Shown in pieces: positions 12,001-25,295 of a stretch of DNA of 64,000 nt. Source of the stretch: Cryptomeria japonica (Eukaryota; Streptophyta; Pinopsida; Cupressales; Cupressaceae); contig NC_081408.1 in NCBI RefSeq assembly GCF_030272615.1, positions 311,069,118 through 311,133,117 of the forward strand. Direction: 5' to 3'. The notes below the pieces were generated by a model, which did not search any database, was not told the DNA's origin, and was given only the letters and a program-made list of their open reading frames with translations. Numbering within the stretch: the first letter of the stretch is position 1; every line of letters starts with the position of its first letter. The translations under genes and the position numbers were made by a program.

Positions 12001-13139
12001 CCTATCTGAAGATAGTGATATGGTGTGCAAGCTACATAAAGCATTATATAGTCTAAAGCAAGCACCTAGGGCATGGTATGAGCACCTACATTCCCATCTT
12101 GTGAAGATTGGATTTGAGAGGACAAGTGAAGATAGAAATATCTACCTGAAGGCTGAAGGAGATCAGATCCTAATCTGTGAGGTTTTTGTTGATGACATTA
12201 TCTTTGGAGGAGATGACAAGATGAGTCATGAGTTTTCTGATGTGATGAAGAAAGAGTTTGAGCTGTCACTCATAGGGGAGATTAAGTTCTTCATTGGACT
12301 GCAGATCCAGCAGATGGAAGATGGAATCTTTATCACTCAGTCCAAATATGTCAAAGAGGTATTGAAGACCTTTGGCATGGAAGATAGAAAACCAATTGGT
12401 ACTTCGATGGTGATCGGTTGCAAATTGACAAAAGAGGATGATTCTGCACTGGTTGATGAGAAGGAATACCGATATAATGATTGGTAAGTTGCATTATGTA
12501 GTGCATAGCAGACCGTATATTGCACATGCAGTTGGCCTTACTGCAAGGTTCTAGAAGAGTCCCAGAAAATCCCACTTGATTGTAGTCAAGCGGATTCTTA
12601 GGTATCTAAAGGGAACAGTTGACTATGGATTGTGGTACCCATACAATAATGATTTCAATCTGAAAGTGTTCACAGATGCTGATTGGGCAGGTAATGTGGA
12701 TGACTAGAAGAGCACAATTGGTGATGCATTCTTTCTCGGTGGTAGACTGGTCTCATGGATGATTAAAAAGTAGAGTTGTATCTCTCAGTCTACATCAGAA
12801 GTGGAGTATGTAGCAGCTTTCATGAACTGCACTCAAACAATTTGGATGAAGCATGTACTTGAAGGCTTCAAGATCCCTATATCTGAACCAGTAAGTATAT
12901 TCTGTGATAAGATAAGTGCTATCAATATATCAAAGAATCCGGTTTTACATTCTAGAACAAAGTATTTCGAACTTAAGTATCATTTCTTGAGGAATAAGGT
13001 TAAGAATAAAGAGGTTGCACTGGAGCATGTGTCTAGTAAGGAGTAGTTAGCAGACATACTCACCAACCCTTTCCCAAAGACTACATTTGGGCATTTAAGA
13101 GGTGAATTGGGGCTACTGCCCCTTCAGGAGGTGAACTAA
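9047..13139 (+). pseudogene. Copia gag-pol polyprotein, unit 2 (broken)
   Basis: Start ATG at 9047, but codon 5 is TAA (GAA in other units), so only an internal ATG at 9107 opens the gag. The longest open stretches are 9107-9853 (gag), 10364-11377 (GAG-pre-integrase and integrase) and 11426-12487 (RT). The CCHC knuckle has both first cysteines but a TAG in place of Arg near 9851. The protease DSG lies near 10093. The integrase has the NGLAERNN motif near 10940. RT keeps FVDD near 12185-12196. A one-base insertion near 12474 shifts the frame before RNase H; the RNase H tail continues in another frame from 12801. With full internal length (4404 bp) this is one of the two best-preserved units. 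Final TAA 13137-13139. Confidence 0.93.
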
Positions 13140-13381
13140 AAGTAATTGTTCCACATCAGTCAGGTATTGCAAAGTCAATTTTTTGTTGATTGATGTGTTG
13201 AAAGTTGCTACTCCTCAAGGGGAGCAGCATAATGGAACAAGGATGTGTGTGCCTCCACTTTGGCATTGTTGTCAAGGGGGGAGAAGGAGTGAAACGAAAA
13301 TATATTTGCAGCAAATGGGGGAGAAGATATGAAGCGGAAAAGATATCTTTGTATATTGCCATCAATGCCAAAGGGGGAGAT
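13140..13381 (+). other. 3' untranslated region with repeated polypurine tracts, unit 2
   Basis: No gene. G-rich purine tracts recur as in unit 1 (near 13218, 13285 and 13315), ending in AAAGGGGGAGAT at 13370-13381 directly before LTR3. Confidence 0.8.
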
Positions 13382-14987
13382 TGTTGGCATTTATGTGAAC
13401 CGGTATAATGACATAATGATATTATATGTTATCATTGATGTCAATATGTGTTATGAAGTGAATCGACATATGTGATATCTGAGAAGAGAGAACAGACATA
13501 TGTGTTAACTGGTATATATGCCAGAGTGAAGCAGTATATTTATTCAAGGTGAACCGACATGTAGTTATGGGAACCGACACATGGAAGCATTGTATGACTA
13601 TCGGTTGGTAGGTAGTGTCCACTTCAAGATTTCTGGTTGGAGTACCTCAAGCCTATGTGACTCAATCGGTGATCTTTCTATGATGAATTAGTAGTATAAT
13701 GGAGAATAGATCATGTTGCCACGTAAGGTCTATGTGCATGAAGGATCTTGCATGAAGAAGACTATTCCTATCTACCTCGGGAATGTGCGAAGTCTATCAA
13801 ATGGTAATAATGCATGATGGGTTATAAGCCACGATGAAATCGATGGAAAATGGATGATGGAGAATGTCTTGAGATTGATTCCAAAATATTGCATTTAATG
13901 TAGTATGATTCAATGGTCAGGATTAAACCACTTGAATTGCTTAACCTAATAGGTTTAGGGTTTAGGGTTTTTGCTACCGACCTGTCTGTTTCCTATAAGG
14001 TCGATGTTTTGTTTGTTTCTAAAGTTGTTGGCAAAAGTTGTGAGTGTGTATCCAAGGGAAGAGATACATGATTCTTACCAGACCAAAGGAGAGAAGAGAT
14101 ACCTACAAAGTAAATGTGCAAAAGGAGAACAGGAGCCAAAATGGATCTACATTAGCACTGAGTGCTATTATTAGATCATTGTAATTCCTGTTGATCTCCA
14201 ACCACTTTAACAGTTGTGAAATCCCCTAATAAGGTAGCCTTAACTGGCTTGATGCAAAATCCCCTAACAAGGTGGTCTTAACAAGCTTGATTCAAATCCC
14301 TTAACCAGGTAAATGAAGGTTAATGAGTTCTAAGAAGCTATAGAGCTCAGGAGATCCTTTAGCTATTGAGTTCTTGAAATCCTCTAACAAGGTAACCCTA
14401 CTGGGTTTAACCCTTAACCAGGTATTATAGCCATCCCTTAACAGGGTGATCCCGAATAGGATCGGTTCCTAGTAGAACCTATTGTAATGTCTTTAACCGA
14501 ACAAGGATCCTAACAGAGTGGACTTCAAAAGAGTTCAAAAGAAGCTTGTGGGTATACATCCCCACCGTGGTTTTTCCCAGTTGGGTTTCCATGTGAAAAA
14601 TATGTGTGTCATGTGAAATTCGTTTATCTTGTCAGTCTTTGTTTTACCTATTGAGCATATGATGGTTCTATGTTTTATGCCTGTCTATAAAACATATTGA
14701 ACTCACTGTTGTGAAGATCTGATGTTAAGTTTACCTATTCATGCATGACAACATAATGATACTGTAGTATTGAGCTAAGAGGAAAGCTTAGTGAGTGACC
14801 GGTTCATGACTGATTGAGCTGTATTGGATGTTACCGGTTGCACTATGTTTTTACCAGTATCCCTGTTTGTCAGTCATTTGGAATATTTGCTATCAAATTG
14901 GTTTTGGACTATATTTGTGTTTGTACTGATTCACACCCCCCCCTCTCAGTACCGGTTTGGTACTAGTGGTTCATCATTGAGTTATCA
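13382..14987 (+). repeat. Copia LTR 3 (shared, internal)
   Basis: Full-length copy (1606 bp) starting TGTTGGCA and ending TTATCA, between units 2 and 3, with no flanking duplication. TATA-like box at 14685-14692. It shares CCATGTG and AAATTC variants with LTR1. Many CCGG positions of LTR1 read TCGA, CCGA or CTGG here. Confidence 0.92.
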
Positions 14988-14989
14988 AT

Positions 14990-15001
14990 TGGTATCAGAG
15001 C
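14990..15001 (+). other. Primer binding site, copia unit 3
   Basis: TGGTATCAGAGC, an intact initiator-Met tRNA match two bases after LTR3. Confidence 0.9.
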
Positions 15002-15056
15002 GCTCCAGGGCCTCTGTGTTGTAAGCTTAACCACTTGAGGAAAAGATCCTAGTCAA

Positions 15057-18000
15057 ATGATGAAGAGGGAAGGTCCTAGGTTTAATAGGGAAAATTTTGG
15101 TATATGGAAAGATAGGATGAAGATATTCATCAGAAGCATGGGTGCTCAACATTGGAGTTATATTCTGAATGTCTATGTTATTCCTACCGGTATTCTCATC
15201 GATGACCAAAAGAGAGAGATACAAGAAAATGGGCAAGTCATGGAAGCCCTTTTTAGTAGTCTTTCTGACATCAAGTTTATTGATGTTCAGGACAAGGTAA
15301 ATCCCAAAGAGGTATGGGATGCTCTTGAAAATATCTATGGTGGTGATGAGCATGCAAAACAGGCTAAGGAAGAAATCCTGAGAGTGATGTTTTAAGGCAT
15401 ACTGATGGTTGAAGGTGAGACCATTCAATAGTATGGAATAAGAAACAAAATGGTTGTTGGAGAAATCAAGAGTGCAGGTGGTAAAATAGAAGATTCCACT
15501 GTGGTAAGAAAAGTCGAGAGATCCCTATTGCCGGTCTATGCAATAAGGGTTGCTGTTATTCAGGAGCTAAGATCAATAGACAAGTCTAAGGTGTCCTTGG
15601 ACTTCATCATAGCCAAGTTGACAACCTATGAGCTGAATAGTTTTGATGGCAGTATTCAAAAGATAGAGTCAGCATTTAAAGCCTCTAATATACCATCAAG
15701 AAAAGGAAAAGAGCCTAGCACTAGTGGGGAACCTAATTAGAGTAGAGAAATGAATGATGAAGAGTTTTTGATGGAATTTGAAGCTCTTCTTACCAGGAAA
15801 TTTTCAAATGGAACTGGTAAATACAAAGGTAAGCTACCTTTTAAATGTTTTTCCTATAACCGGATACAACATATTGCTATGAACTGTCCTAATAGTGACA
15901 ACAAGGATAAACCGGAAAGGTTCAAGAAATTCAAAGGAGGAAACCAAAGAAAATATTTTGTGGCTGTTGATTAAGGTGCCATAGATGAGGAATTAGAAGA
16001 TGAAGAGAATGAAGACATTGTGTTTGTTGCTGTAAAGGAAGATGTGGCAGACAAGAAGGCTCTTGTCTCTCAGTTTGATAATTCAAATGAGTAGATTATT
16101 GACAGTGGCTATTCTCACCATATGACAGGTGACCAGAGCAAGCTTCTATCCTTGGAGGAGTATGATGGTGGTGTGGTTCTCTTTGGCAATGATACACCAT
16201 AGATAGTCAAGGGGAAAGGGTCCATCTCTCTGAATGGAAAGAGCAATGCTGACAATGTGTACTGGTTTGATGGTCTCAGACACAACCTTCTAAGTGTTGC
16301 CTAGCTAAATGACAGTGGCCTCACTCTGCAATTTAAGAATGGAGTTTGTAGAATCAAAGGAAAAGATGGTAAATTGGTGGCCACCAGTATGCAGACCAAA
16401 GGTAACCAATTTCAATTGAATGCAAATATAAGTACATGTCTTATGGCTAAGCTTGATGGTAGTTGGATATGGCATACGAGACTCTGCCATGTAAACTTTG
16501 ATAACATTATAAAGGCCAGTAAGATCAAGGCAGTTAGAGGGTTGTCGGTGCTAAACAAACTGGATAATACCTTGTGTAGAGAGTGTCAATTGGGGAAAAT
16601 ATCTTCCTCAAATTTTAAAGGTAAATCTTTCATTGCTGACAACTTGCTTGATCTTGTACATACTGATTTGTGTGGTCCTATGAAAACTAGAAGTGTGCAG
16701 GGTGATAGGTACTTCATGATCCTCACTGATGTCTAGTCAAGAATGATTTGGGTCATATTCTTGAAAGAAAAGTCTGAAGCTTTTGGGAAATTCAAAGCTT
16801 TAAGAGCATTAGTAGAGAAGGGAAGTGGTAAAAGGATCAAGTGTCTCAAAACTAATCAAGGAGGGGAATTCACTTCCGGTGAATTCATGTGAAGAATTTG
16901 GCATCAAGAGATAGTTGTCTGCCCCCCGGACTCTAGAGCAGAATGGCCTAGCAGAGAGGAATAACCAAGCTATGGTTGAAGTAGCTAGAACCATGTTGAT
17001 TCAAGGAAAAGTTGCTCACACCTTTTGGAGAGAAGCGGTGAGCACTGCAGTCTACACTATGAACCGGGTATTCATCAAGAAAGGTAAGGACAAAACTCCT
17101 TTGAGTATTGGACCGGTAAGACACTTGTGGTTAGCTACTTTAAAGTATTTGGTAGCAAATGTTACATCAAGAGGAGTGAACATTAGGGCAAATTTGAAGC
17201 TAAATGTGATGAGGGAATATTTCTAGGATATTCCACCAAGAGTAAAGCTTTCAAGTGCTACAACAATAGGACATAGAGAATTATGGAAAGTATCAATGTA
17301 AGAGTTGATGAATCCTCTGAAAAAACTGAGGAAACCGACAGTGAGCAAGCTGTAAATGAACCAGTTGCAACTTTCTGGGAACCGGTTGTTAGTCAACCAA
17401 GTATCAATAACAGTGTCCCTAAACCGGTGAATGTTGATACTGATGAAGATAAGGATGAAGAAGAAAAGCAAGAAGAACCAGTTAAGACCATTCCTCAGTA
17501 TGTCAAGTTGAATCATGATCCTAAGCAGATCATAGGTGATAAGGATGAGGGAATCCTTACAAGAAGAAAGATTAGAGAAAACTCATGTATGATCTTTGAA
17601 TTTGAGCCTACATCATTCAAAGAGGCTCATAAAGATGAAGACTGGATCAAGGCAATGGAAGAGGAACTTGACCAAATAGAGAAAAATGGTACATGGTCCT
17701 TGGTACCCAGACTAGCGCATAAAAATGTCATTGGCACCAAAAGGGTGTCTAGAAACAAGTTGTATGAGGATGGCACAGTGATTAGGAATAAAGCCAGATT
17801 AGTATGCCAAGGATATGCTCAAGAAGAAGGAGAAGACTATGGAGAAACCTTTGCTCCTGTAGCTAGATTGGAAATAGTTCGTATGCTTCTTGCATATGTA
17901 GCTTTTAAAAGGTTCAAAGTATGTGAAATGGATGTAAAATTTGCATTCCTTAAATGGTGTACTTGAAGATGAGGTATATATAGAGTAACCAAATGGCTTT

Positions 18001-19047
18001 TCCCTATCTAAAGATAGTGATATGGTGTGGAGGCTACGTAAAGCATTATATGGTCTCAATCAAGCACCTAGGGCATGGTATGAGCACCTACATTCCCATC
18101 TTGTGAAGATTAGATTTGAGAGGACAAGTGAAGATAGAAATATCTACCTGAAGGCTGAAGGAGATCAGATCCTGATCTCTGAGATTTTTATTGATGACAT
18201 TATCTTTGGAGGAGATGACAAGATGAGTCATGAATTTGCTGATGTGATGAAAAAAGAGTTTGAGATGTCACTCATAGGGGAGATTAAGTTCTTTATTGGA
18301 CTGCAGATCCAGTAGATGGAAGATGGAATCTTTATCATTCAGTCCAAATATGTCAAAGAGGTATTGAAGACCTTTGGCATGGAAGATAGCAAACCAGTTG
18401 GTAATCAGATGGTGACCGGTTGCAAATTGACAAAAGAGGATGATTCCGCACTAGTTGATGAGAAGGAATACCGATCAATGATTGGTAAGTTGTATTATGT
18501 AGTGCATAGCAGACCAGATATTGCACATGCAGTTGGCATTACTGCAAGGTTCCAGAAGACTCCCAGAGATTCCCACTTGATTGCATTCAAGCGGATTCTT
18601 AGGTATCTGAATGAAACAGTCGACTATGGATTGTGGTACCCATACAACAATGATTTCAATCTGAAAGTGTTCACAGATGCTGATTGGGCAGGTAATGTGG
18701 ATGACCGGAAGAGCACAGTTGGTGGTGCATTCTTTCTTGGTGGTAGACTGGTCTCATGGATGAGTAAAAAGTAGAGTTGTATCTCTCAGTCTGAACTAGT
18801 AAGTATATTCTAGCCTAACACAAGTGCTATCAATATATCAAAAAATCTGGTTTTACATTCTAGAACCAAGCATTTTGAGCTTAAGTATCATTTCTTGAGG
18901 GAAAACATTCAGAATAAAGAGATTGCACTAGAGCATGTGTCCAATAAGGAGCAGTTAGCAGACATATTAACCAAGCCTCTCCCAAAGACTACATTTGTGC
19001 ATTTAAGAGGTGAATTGGGGTTACTGCCCCTTCAGGAGGTGAACTAA
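15057..19047 (+). pseudogene. Copia gag-pol polyprotein, unit 3 (broken, two deletions)
   Basis: ATG 15057 to TAA 19045-19047. Gag is open from 15057 to 15395 and again from 15450. The CCHC knuckle near 15845 has its second Cys changed to Tyr. The protease motif near 16100 has TAG just before it, with DSG kept and the following Cys changed to Tyr. The integrase loses about 8 bp near 16888 and shifts frame. The RT active site reads FIDD near 18187. About 90 bp of RNase H, including the AEYVAAF segment, is missing at about 18793 compared with the other units. The TAG at 5202 of unit 1 is also present here (near 17184), one of several variants units 1 and 3 share. Non-functional. Confidence 0.92.
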
Positions 19048-19289
19048 AAGTAATTGTTCCACTTCAGTCAGGTATTGCAAAGTCAATTTTTTGTTGATTG
19101 ATGTGTTGAAAGATGCTACTCCTTAGGGGGAGCAACATAATGGAACAAGGATGTGTGTGCCTCCACTTTGGCATTGTTGTCAAAGGGGGAGAAGGAGTGA
19201 AGCAAAAACATATCTGCAGTAAATGGGGGAGAAGATGTCGAACGGAGAAGATATCTTTGTATATTGCCATCAATGCCAAAGGGGGAGAT
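19048..19289 (+). other. 3' untranslated region with repeated polypurine tracts, unit 3
   Basis: No gene. All four G-rich tracts are close to consensus here, including AAAGGGGGAGAT at 19278-19289 before LTR4. Confidence 0.8.
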
Positions 19290-20894
19290 TGTTGGCATTT
19301 ATGTGAACCGGTATAAGGACATAATGATATTGTATGTTGTCATTGATGTCAATATATGTTATGAAGTGAACTGACATATGTGATATGTGAGAAGAGAGAA
19401 CTGACATATGTGTTAACTGGTATACATGCCAAAGTGAAGTAGTATATTTATTCAAGGTGAACTAGCATGTAGTTATGGGAACCGACACATGGAATCATTG
19501 TATGACTACCGGTTGGTAGGTAGTATCCACTTAAGGATTTCCGGTTGGAGTACCTCAAGCCTATGTGACTTAATCAGTGATCTTTGTGTGATGAGTTAGC
19601 AATATAATGGAGAATAGGTCATGTTGCCACGTAAGCTCTGTGCGCATGAAGGATCTTCCATGAAGAAGACTATTCCTATCTACCTCGGGAATGTGCGAAG
19701 TCTGTCAAATAGTGATAATGCGTGATGGGTTATCAGTCGCCATGAAATCAATGGAAAATGGACAATGGAGAATGTCTTGAGATCAATTCAAGACTGTTGC
19801 ATTTAATGCAGTATGACTCAATGGTCAGGATTGAACCACTTGAATTGCTTAACCTAACAGGTTTAGGTTTTAGGGTTTTTGCTACCGACCTGTCTGTTTC
19901 CTATAAGGTTGATGTTGTGTTTCTTTCTAAAGTTGTTGGCAAAAGTTGTGAGTGTGTATCCAAGGGAAGAGATACATGATTCTTGCCAGACCAAAGGAGA
20001 GAAGAGATACCTGCAAAGTAAATGTGTAGAAGGAGAATATGAGCCAAAATGGAATTGCATTAGCATTGAGTGTTGTTATCAGATCATAGTAATTCCTGTT
20101 GATCTCTAACCACTTCAACAGTTGTGAAATCCCCTAACAGGGTAGCCTTAACTGGCTTGATGCAAAATCCCCTAACAGGGTGGTCTTAACAGGCTTGATT
20201 CAAATCCCTTAACTGGGTAACTTGAGCTTAATGAGTTCTAAGAAGCCATAGAGCTCGGGAGATCCTTTAGCTATTGAGTTCTTGAAATCCTCTAACAAGG
20301 TAACCCTACCAGGTTTAACCCTTAACCGAGTATTATAGATATCCCTTAACTGGGTGACCCCTAACAGGATCGGTTCCTAGCCAAACCTATTGTAATGTCT
20401 TTAACCGAACAAGGCTCCTAACAAAGTGGACTTCAAAAGAGTTCAAAAGTAGCTTCTGGGTATTCATCCCCACTGTGGTTTTTCCCAGTTGGGTTTCCAC
20501 ATGAAAAATATGTGTGTCATGTGAAATGCTTTTATCTTGTGATTCTTTGTTTTACCTATTTAGCATATGATGGTTCTATGTTTTATGCCTATCTATAAAA
20601 CATATTGAACTCAATGTTGTGAAGATCTGATGTTGAATTTACCTATTCATGCATGATAGCATAATGACACTATAGTATTGAGCTAAGAGGAAAGCTTAGT
20701 GAGTGACCGGTTCATGACTGATTGAGCTATACTGGATGTTACTAGTTGCACTCTGTTTTTACCAGTATCACTGTTTGTCAGTCATTTGGAGTATTTGTTG
20801 TCAATCCGGTTTTGGACTATATTTGTGTTTGTACTGATTCACCCCCCCCCTCTCAATACCAGTTTGGTACTAGTCATTCATCATTGAGTTATCA
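19290..20894 (+). repeat. Copia LTR 4 (shared, internal)
   Basis: 1605 bp, TGTTGGCA to TTATCA, between units 3 and 4, with no flanking duplication. TATA-like box 20593-20600. Shares the CCACATG and AAATGCTTTT variants with LTR2. Confidence 0.92.
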
Positions 20895-20896
20895 AT

Positions 20897-20908
20897 TGGT
20901 ATCAGAAT
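20897..20908 (+). other. Primer binding site, copia unit 4 (decayed)
   Basis: TGGTATCAGAAT: two mismatches at the end of the initiator-Met complement. Confidence 0.82.
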
Positions 20909-20963
20909 GCTCCAGGTCCTCTGTGTTGTAAGCTTAACCGCTTGAGGAAAAGATCCTAGTCAA

Positions 20964-23900
20964 ATGATGAAGAGGGAAGGTCCTAAGTTTAACATGGAAA
21001 ATTTCAATATATGGAAAGATAGGATGAAGATATTCATCGGAAGCATGGGTGCTCAACACTGGAGCTATATTGAGAATGTCTATGTTATTCCTACCGGTAT
21101 TCTCACCGATGACCAAAAGATAGAGATACTAGAAAATGGGCAATTCATGGAATCCCTTATTAGTAGTCTTTCTGACATCAAGTTTATTGATGTTCAGGAC
21201 AATGTAAATCCTGAAGAGGTATGGGATGCTCTTGAAAATATCTATGGTGGTGATGAGCATGTAAAATAGGCTAAGGAAGAAAGCCTGAGAGGGAAGTTTG
21301 AAGACATGCGGATGGTTGAAGGTGAGACCATTCAGCAGTATGGAATAAGAATCAAAACAGTTGTTAGAGGAATCAAGAGTGCAGGTGGTAAAATAGAAGA
21401 TTCCACTATGGTAAGCATGGTCCTGAGATCCCTGTTGCCGGTCTATGCAATAAATGTTTCTGCTATTCAGGAGTTGAGATCAATAGACAAGTCTAAGGTG
21501 TCCTTGGACTCCATCATAGCCAAGTTGACAACCTATGAGCTGAATAGTTTTGATGGCAGTGTTCAACAGACAGAATCAGCATTTAAAGCCTCTGCTATAC
21601 CATCAAGAAAAGGAAAAGAGGCTAGAACTAGTGGGGAACCTAATCAGAGCAGAGAAATGAATGATGAAGAGTTTTTGATGGAATTTTAAGCTCTTCTTGC
21701 AAGGAAATTATCAAAAGGAACTGGTAAATACAAAGGTAAGCTACATTTGAAATGTTTTTCCTGTAACCGGATAGGACATATTTCTAGGAACTGTCCTTAT
21801 AGTGACAACAAGGATAAACTGAAAGGTTCAAGAAATTCAAAGGAGGAAACTGAAGAAACTATTTTATGGCAGTTGATGAAGGTGCCACAGATGAGGAATC
21901 AGAAGATGAAGAGAATGAAGGCATTGTGTTTGTTGTTGTAAAGGAAGATGTGGCAGACAAGAAGACTCTTGTCTCTCAGTTTGATAATTCAAATGAGTGG
22001 ATCATTGATAGTGGCTATAGTCACCATATGACAAGTGACTGAAGCAAGTTTCTATCCTTGGAGGAGTATGATGGTGGTGTGGTTCGCTTTGGCAATGATG
22101 TACCATGCATGGTCAAGGGCAAAGGGTCCATCTCTCTGAATGGAAAGAGTAGTGCTGACAATGTGTACTGGGTTGATGGTCTCAGACACAACCTTCTAAG
22201 TGTTGCCTAGCTAAATGACAGTGGCCTCACTCCGCAATTTAAGAATGGAGTTTGCAGAATCAAAGGAAAAGATGGTAAATTGGTGGCCACCAGTATGTAG
22301 ACCAATGGTAACCTGTTTCAGTTAAATGCAAATATAAGTACATGTCTTATGGCTAAGCTTGATGATAGTTGGATATGGCATAGGAGACTCTGCCATGTAA
22401 ACTTTGATAACATTGTAAAGGCTAGTAAGATCAAGACAGTTAGAGGGTTGCCAGTGCTAAACAAACCAGATAATAACTTTTGTAGAGAGTGTCAATTGGG
22501 GAAAATGTCTTCCTCAACTTTTAAAGTTAAATCTTTCACTGCTAACAACTTGCTTGATCTTGTACATAATAAATTGTTTGGTTCTATGAAAACTAAAAGT
22601 GTGCAAGGTGATAGGTACTTCATGACCCTCACTGATGACTGCTCAAGAATGATGTGGGTCACATTCTTGAAAGACAAGTCTGAAGCTTTTGGGAAATTCA
22701 AAGCTTTCAGAGCATTAGTGGAGAAGGAAAGCGGTAAAAGGATCAAGTGTCTCAGAATTGATCAAGGAGGGGAATTCACTTCCGATGAATTTAATAAGTA
22801 TTGTGAAGAATTTGGCATCAAGAGATAGCTATCTGCCCCCAGGACTCCAAAATAGAATGGCCTAGCAGAGATGAATAACCGAACTATGGTTGAAGCAACT
22901 AGAACCATGTTGATTCAAGGAAAGGTTACTCACACCTTTTGGAGAGAAGCGGTGAGTACTGCAGTCTACACTATGAACCAGGTACTCATCAAGAAAGGTA
23001 AGGACAAAACTCCTTATGAGTATTGGACCAGTAAGACACCTGTGGTTAGCTACTTTAAAGTATTTGGTAGCAAATGTTACATCAAGAGGAGTGAACATCA
23101 GGGAAAATTTGAAGCTAAATGTGTTGAGGGAATATTTCTAGGATATTCCACCAAGAGTAAAGCTTTCAAGTGCTACAACAATAGGACTCATAGAATTATG
23201 GAAAGTATCAATGTAAGAGTTGATTAATCCTCTGAGAAAACTAAGGAAACCAGTAGTGAGCAAGCTATAAATGAGCTAGTTGCAACCTTCTGGGAACCGG
23301 TTGTTAGTCAACCAAGTACTAGTAATAGTGTCTCTGAACTGGTGAATGCTGATACTGATGAAGATAACGATGAAGAAGAAAAGAAAGAAGAACCAGTTAA
23401 GACCATTCCTCAGTATGTCAAGTTGAATCATGATCCTAAGAAGATCATAGGTGATAAGGATGCAAGAATCCTTACAAGAAGAAAGATCGAACAAAACTCA
23501 AGTATGATCTCTGAATTTGAGCCTAAATCATTCAAAGAGGCTCATAAAGATGAAGACTGGATCAAGGCAATGGAAGAGGAACTTGACCAAATAGAGAAAA
23601 ATGGTACATGGTCCTTGGTACCCAGACCAGAGCATAAAATGTCATTAGCACCAAATGGGTGTTCAGAAACAAGTTGAATGAGGATGACACAATGATTAGG
23701 AATAAAACAATATTGGTATGCAAAGGATATGCTCAAGAAGAAGGAGAAGACTATGGAGAAACCTTTTCTCCTGTAGCTAGATTGGAAGGAGTTCGTATGC
23801 TTCTTGCATATGCAGCTTTTAAAAGGTTTAAAGTATATCAAATGGATGTAAACTCTGCATTCCTAAATGGTGTACTTGAAGAGGAGATATATATAGAGCA

Positions 23901-25053
23901 ACCAGATGGGTTTTCCCTATCTGAAGACAGTGATATGGTGTGCAGGCTCCATAAAGCATTATATGGTCTAAAGCAAGCACCTAGGGCATGGTATGAGAGC
24001 CTACATTCCCATCTTGTGAAGATTGGATTTGAGAGGACAAGTGAAGATAGAAATATCTACCTGAAGGCTGAAGGAGATCAGATCCTGATCTGTGAGGTTT
24101 TTGTTGATCACATTATCTTTGGAGGAGATGACAAGATGAGTCATGAGTTTGCTGATGTGATGAAGAAAGAGTTTGAGATGTCACTCATAGGGGAGATTAA
24201 GTTTTTCATTGGACTGCAGATCCAGCAGATGGAAGATGGAATCTTTATCACTCATTCCAAATATGTCAAAGAGGTATTGAAGACCTTTGGCATGGAAGAT
24301 AGAAAATTGGTTGGTACTTCGATGGTGACCGGTTGCAAATTGACAAAAGAGGATGATTCCGCACTGGTTGATGAGAAGGAATACCAATCAATGATTGGTA
24401 AGTTACATTATGTAGTGCATAGTAGACCGGATACTGCACATGTAGTTGGCATTACTGCAAGGTTGCAGAAGAGTCCCAAAAAATCCCACTTGATTGCAGT
24501 CAAGTGGATTCTTAGGTATCTCAAGGGAATGGTTGACTATGGATTGTGGTACCCATACAACAATGATTTCAATCTGAAATTGTTAACAGATGCTAATTGG
24601 GCAGGTAATGTGGATGACTAGAAGAGCACAATCGGTGGTGCATTATTTCTCGGTGGTAGACTGGTCTCATTAATTAGTAAAAAGCAAAGTTGTATCTCTT
24701 AGTCTATAGTGGAAGCAGAGTATATTGCAGCTTTCATGAACTGCACTCAGACAATTTGGATGAAGCATGTACTTGAAGTCTTCAAGATCCCTGTATCTGA
24801 ACTGGTAAGTATAATCTGTGATAACACAAGTGCTATCAATATATCGAAGAATCCGGTTTTACATTCTAGAACCAAACATTTTGAGCTTAAGTATCATTTC
24901 TTGAGGGAAAAGGTTCAGAATAAAGAGATTGCACTGGAGCATGTGTCCAGTAAGGAGCAGTTAGCAGACATATTCAACAAGCCTCTCCCAAAGACTACAT
25001 TTGTGTATTTAAGAGGTGAATTAGGGGTACTGCCCCTTTAGGAGGTGAACTAA
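20964..25053 (+). pseudogene. Copia gag-pol polyprotein, unit 4 (broken, RT active site lost)
   Basis: ATG 20964 to TAA 25051-25053. The gag is cut by a TAG at 21267. The CCHC knuckle near 21750-21795 is the only complete one in the array (C-x2-C-x4-H-x4-C). A one-base loss near 21817 shifts the frame before the protease, whose DSG is followed by Tyr. The integrase runs from 22349, with stops near 22828 and 22854. A small deletion near 23637 shifts the frame again, and RT and RNase H then read open from 23659 to 24621. The RT active site is FVDH near 24108-24119: the second catalytic Asp is His, so RT would be inactive even with the frame intact. The last residues of the RNase H tail end early at a TAG (CAG in other units). 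Confidence 0.93.
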
Positions 25054-25295
25054 AAGTAATTGTTCCACATCAGCCAGGTATTGCAAAGGCAAATTTTTGT
25101 TGATTGATGTGTTGAAAGATGCTACTCCTCAGGGGGACCAGCATAATCGAACAAGGATGTGTGTGCCTCCACTTTGGCATTGTTGTCAACGGGGGAGAAG
25201 GAGTGAAGAAAAAAGATATCTGTAGCAAATGGGGGAGAAGATGTGAAGCGGAGAAGATATCTTTGTATATTGCCATCAATGCCAAAGCGGGAGAT
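25054..25295 (+). other. 3' untranslated region with repeated polypurine tracts, unit 4
   Basis: No gene. Four G-rich tracts as in the other units; the LTR-proximal one (25284-25295) has one G changed to C. Confidence 0.8.

Noticed and set aside
19863-20118. Repeated short open frames inside the copia LTRs on both strands
   Set aside because: They recur because the LTR recurs, have no domain, and are broken differently in each LTR.
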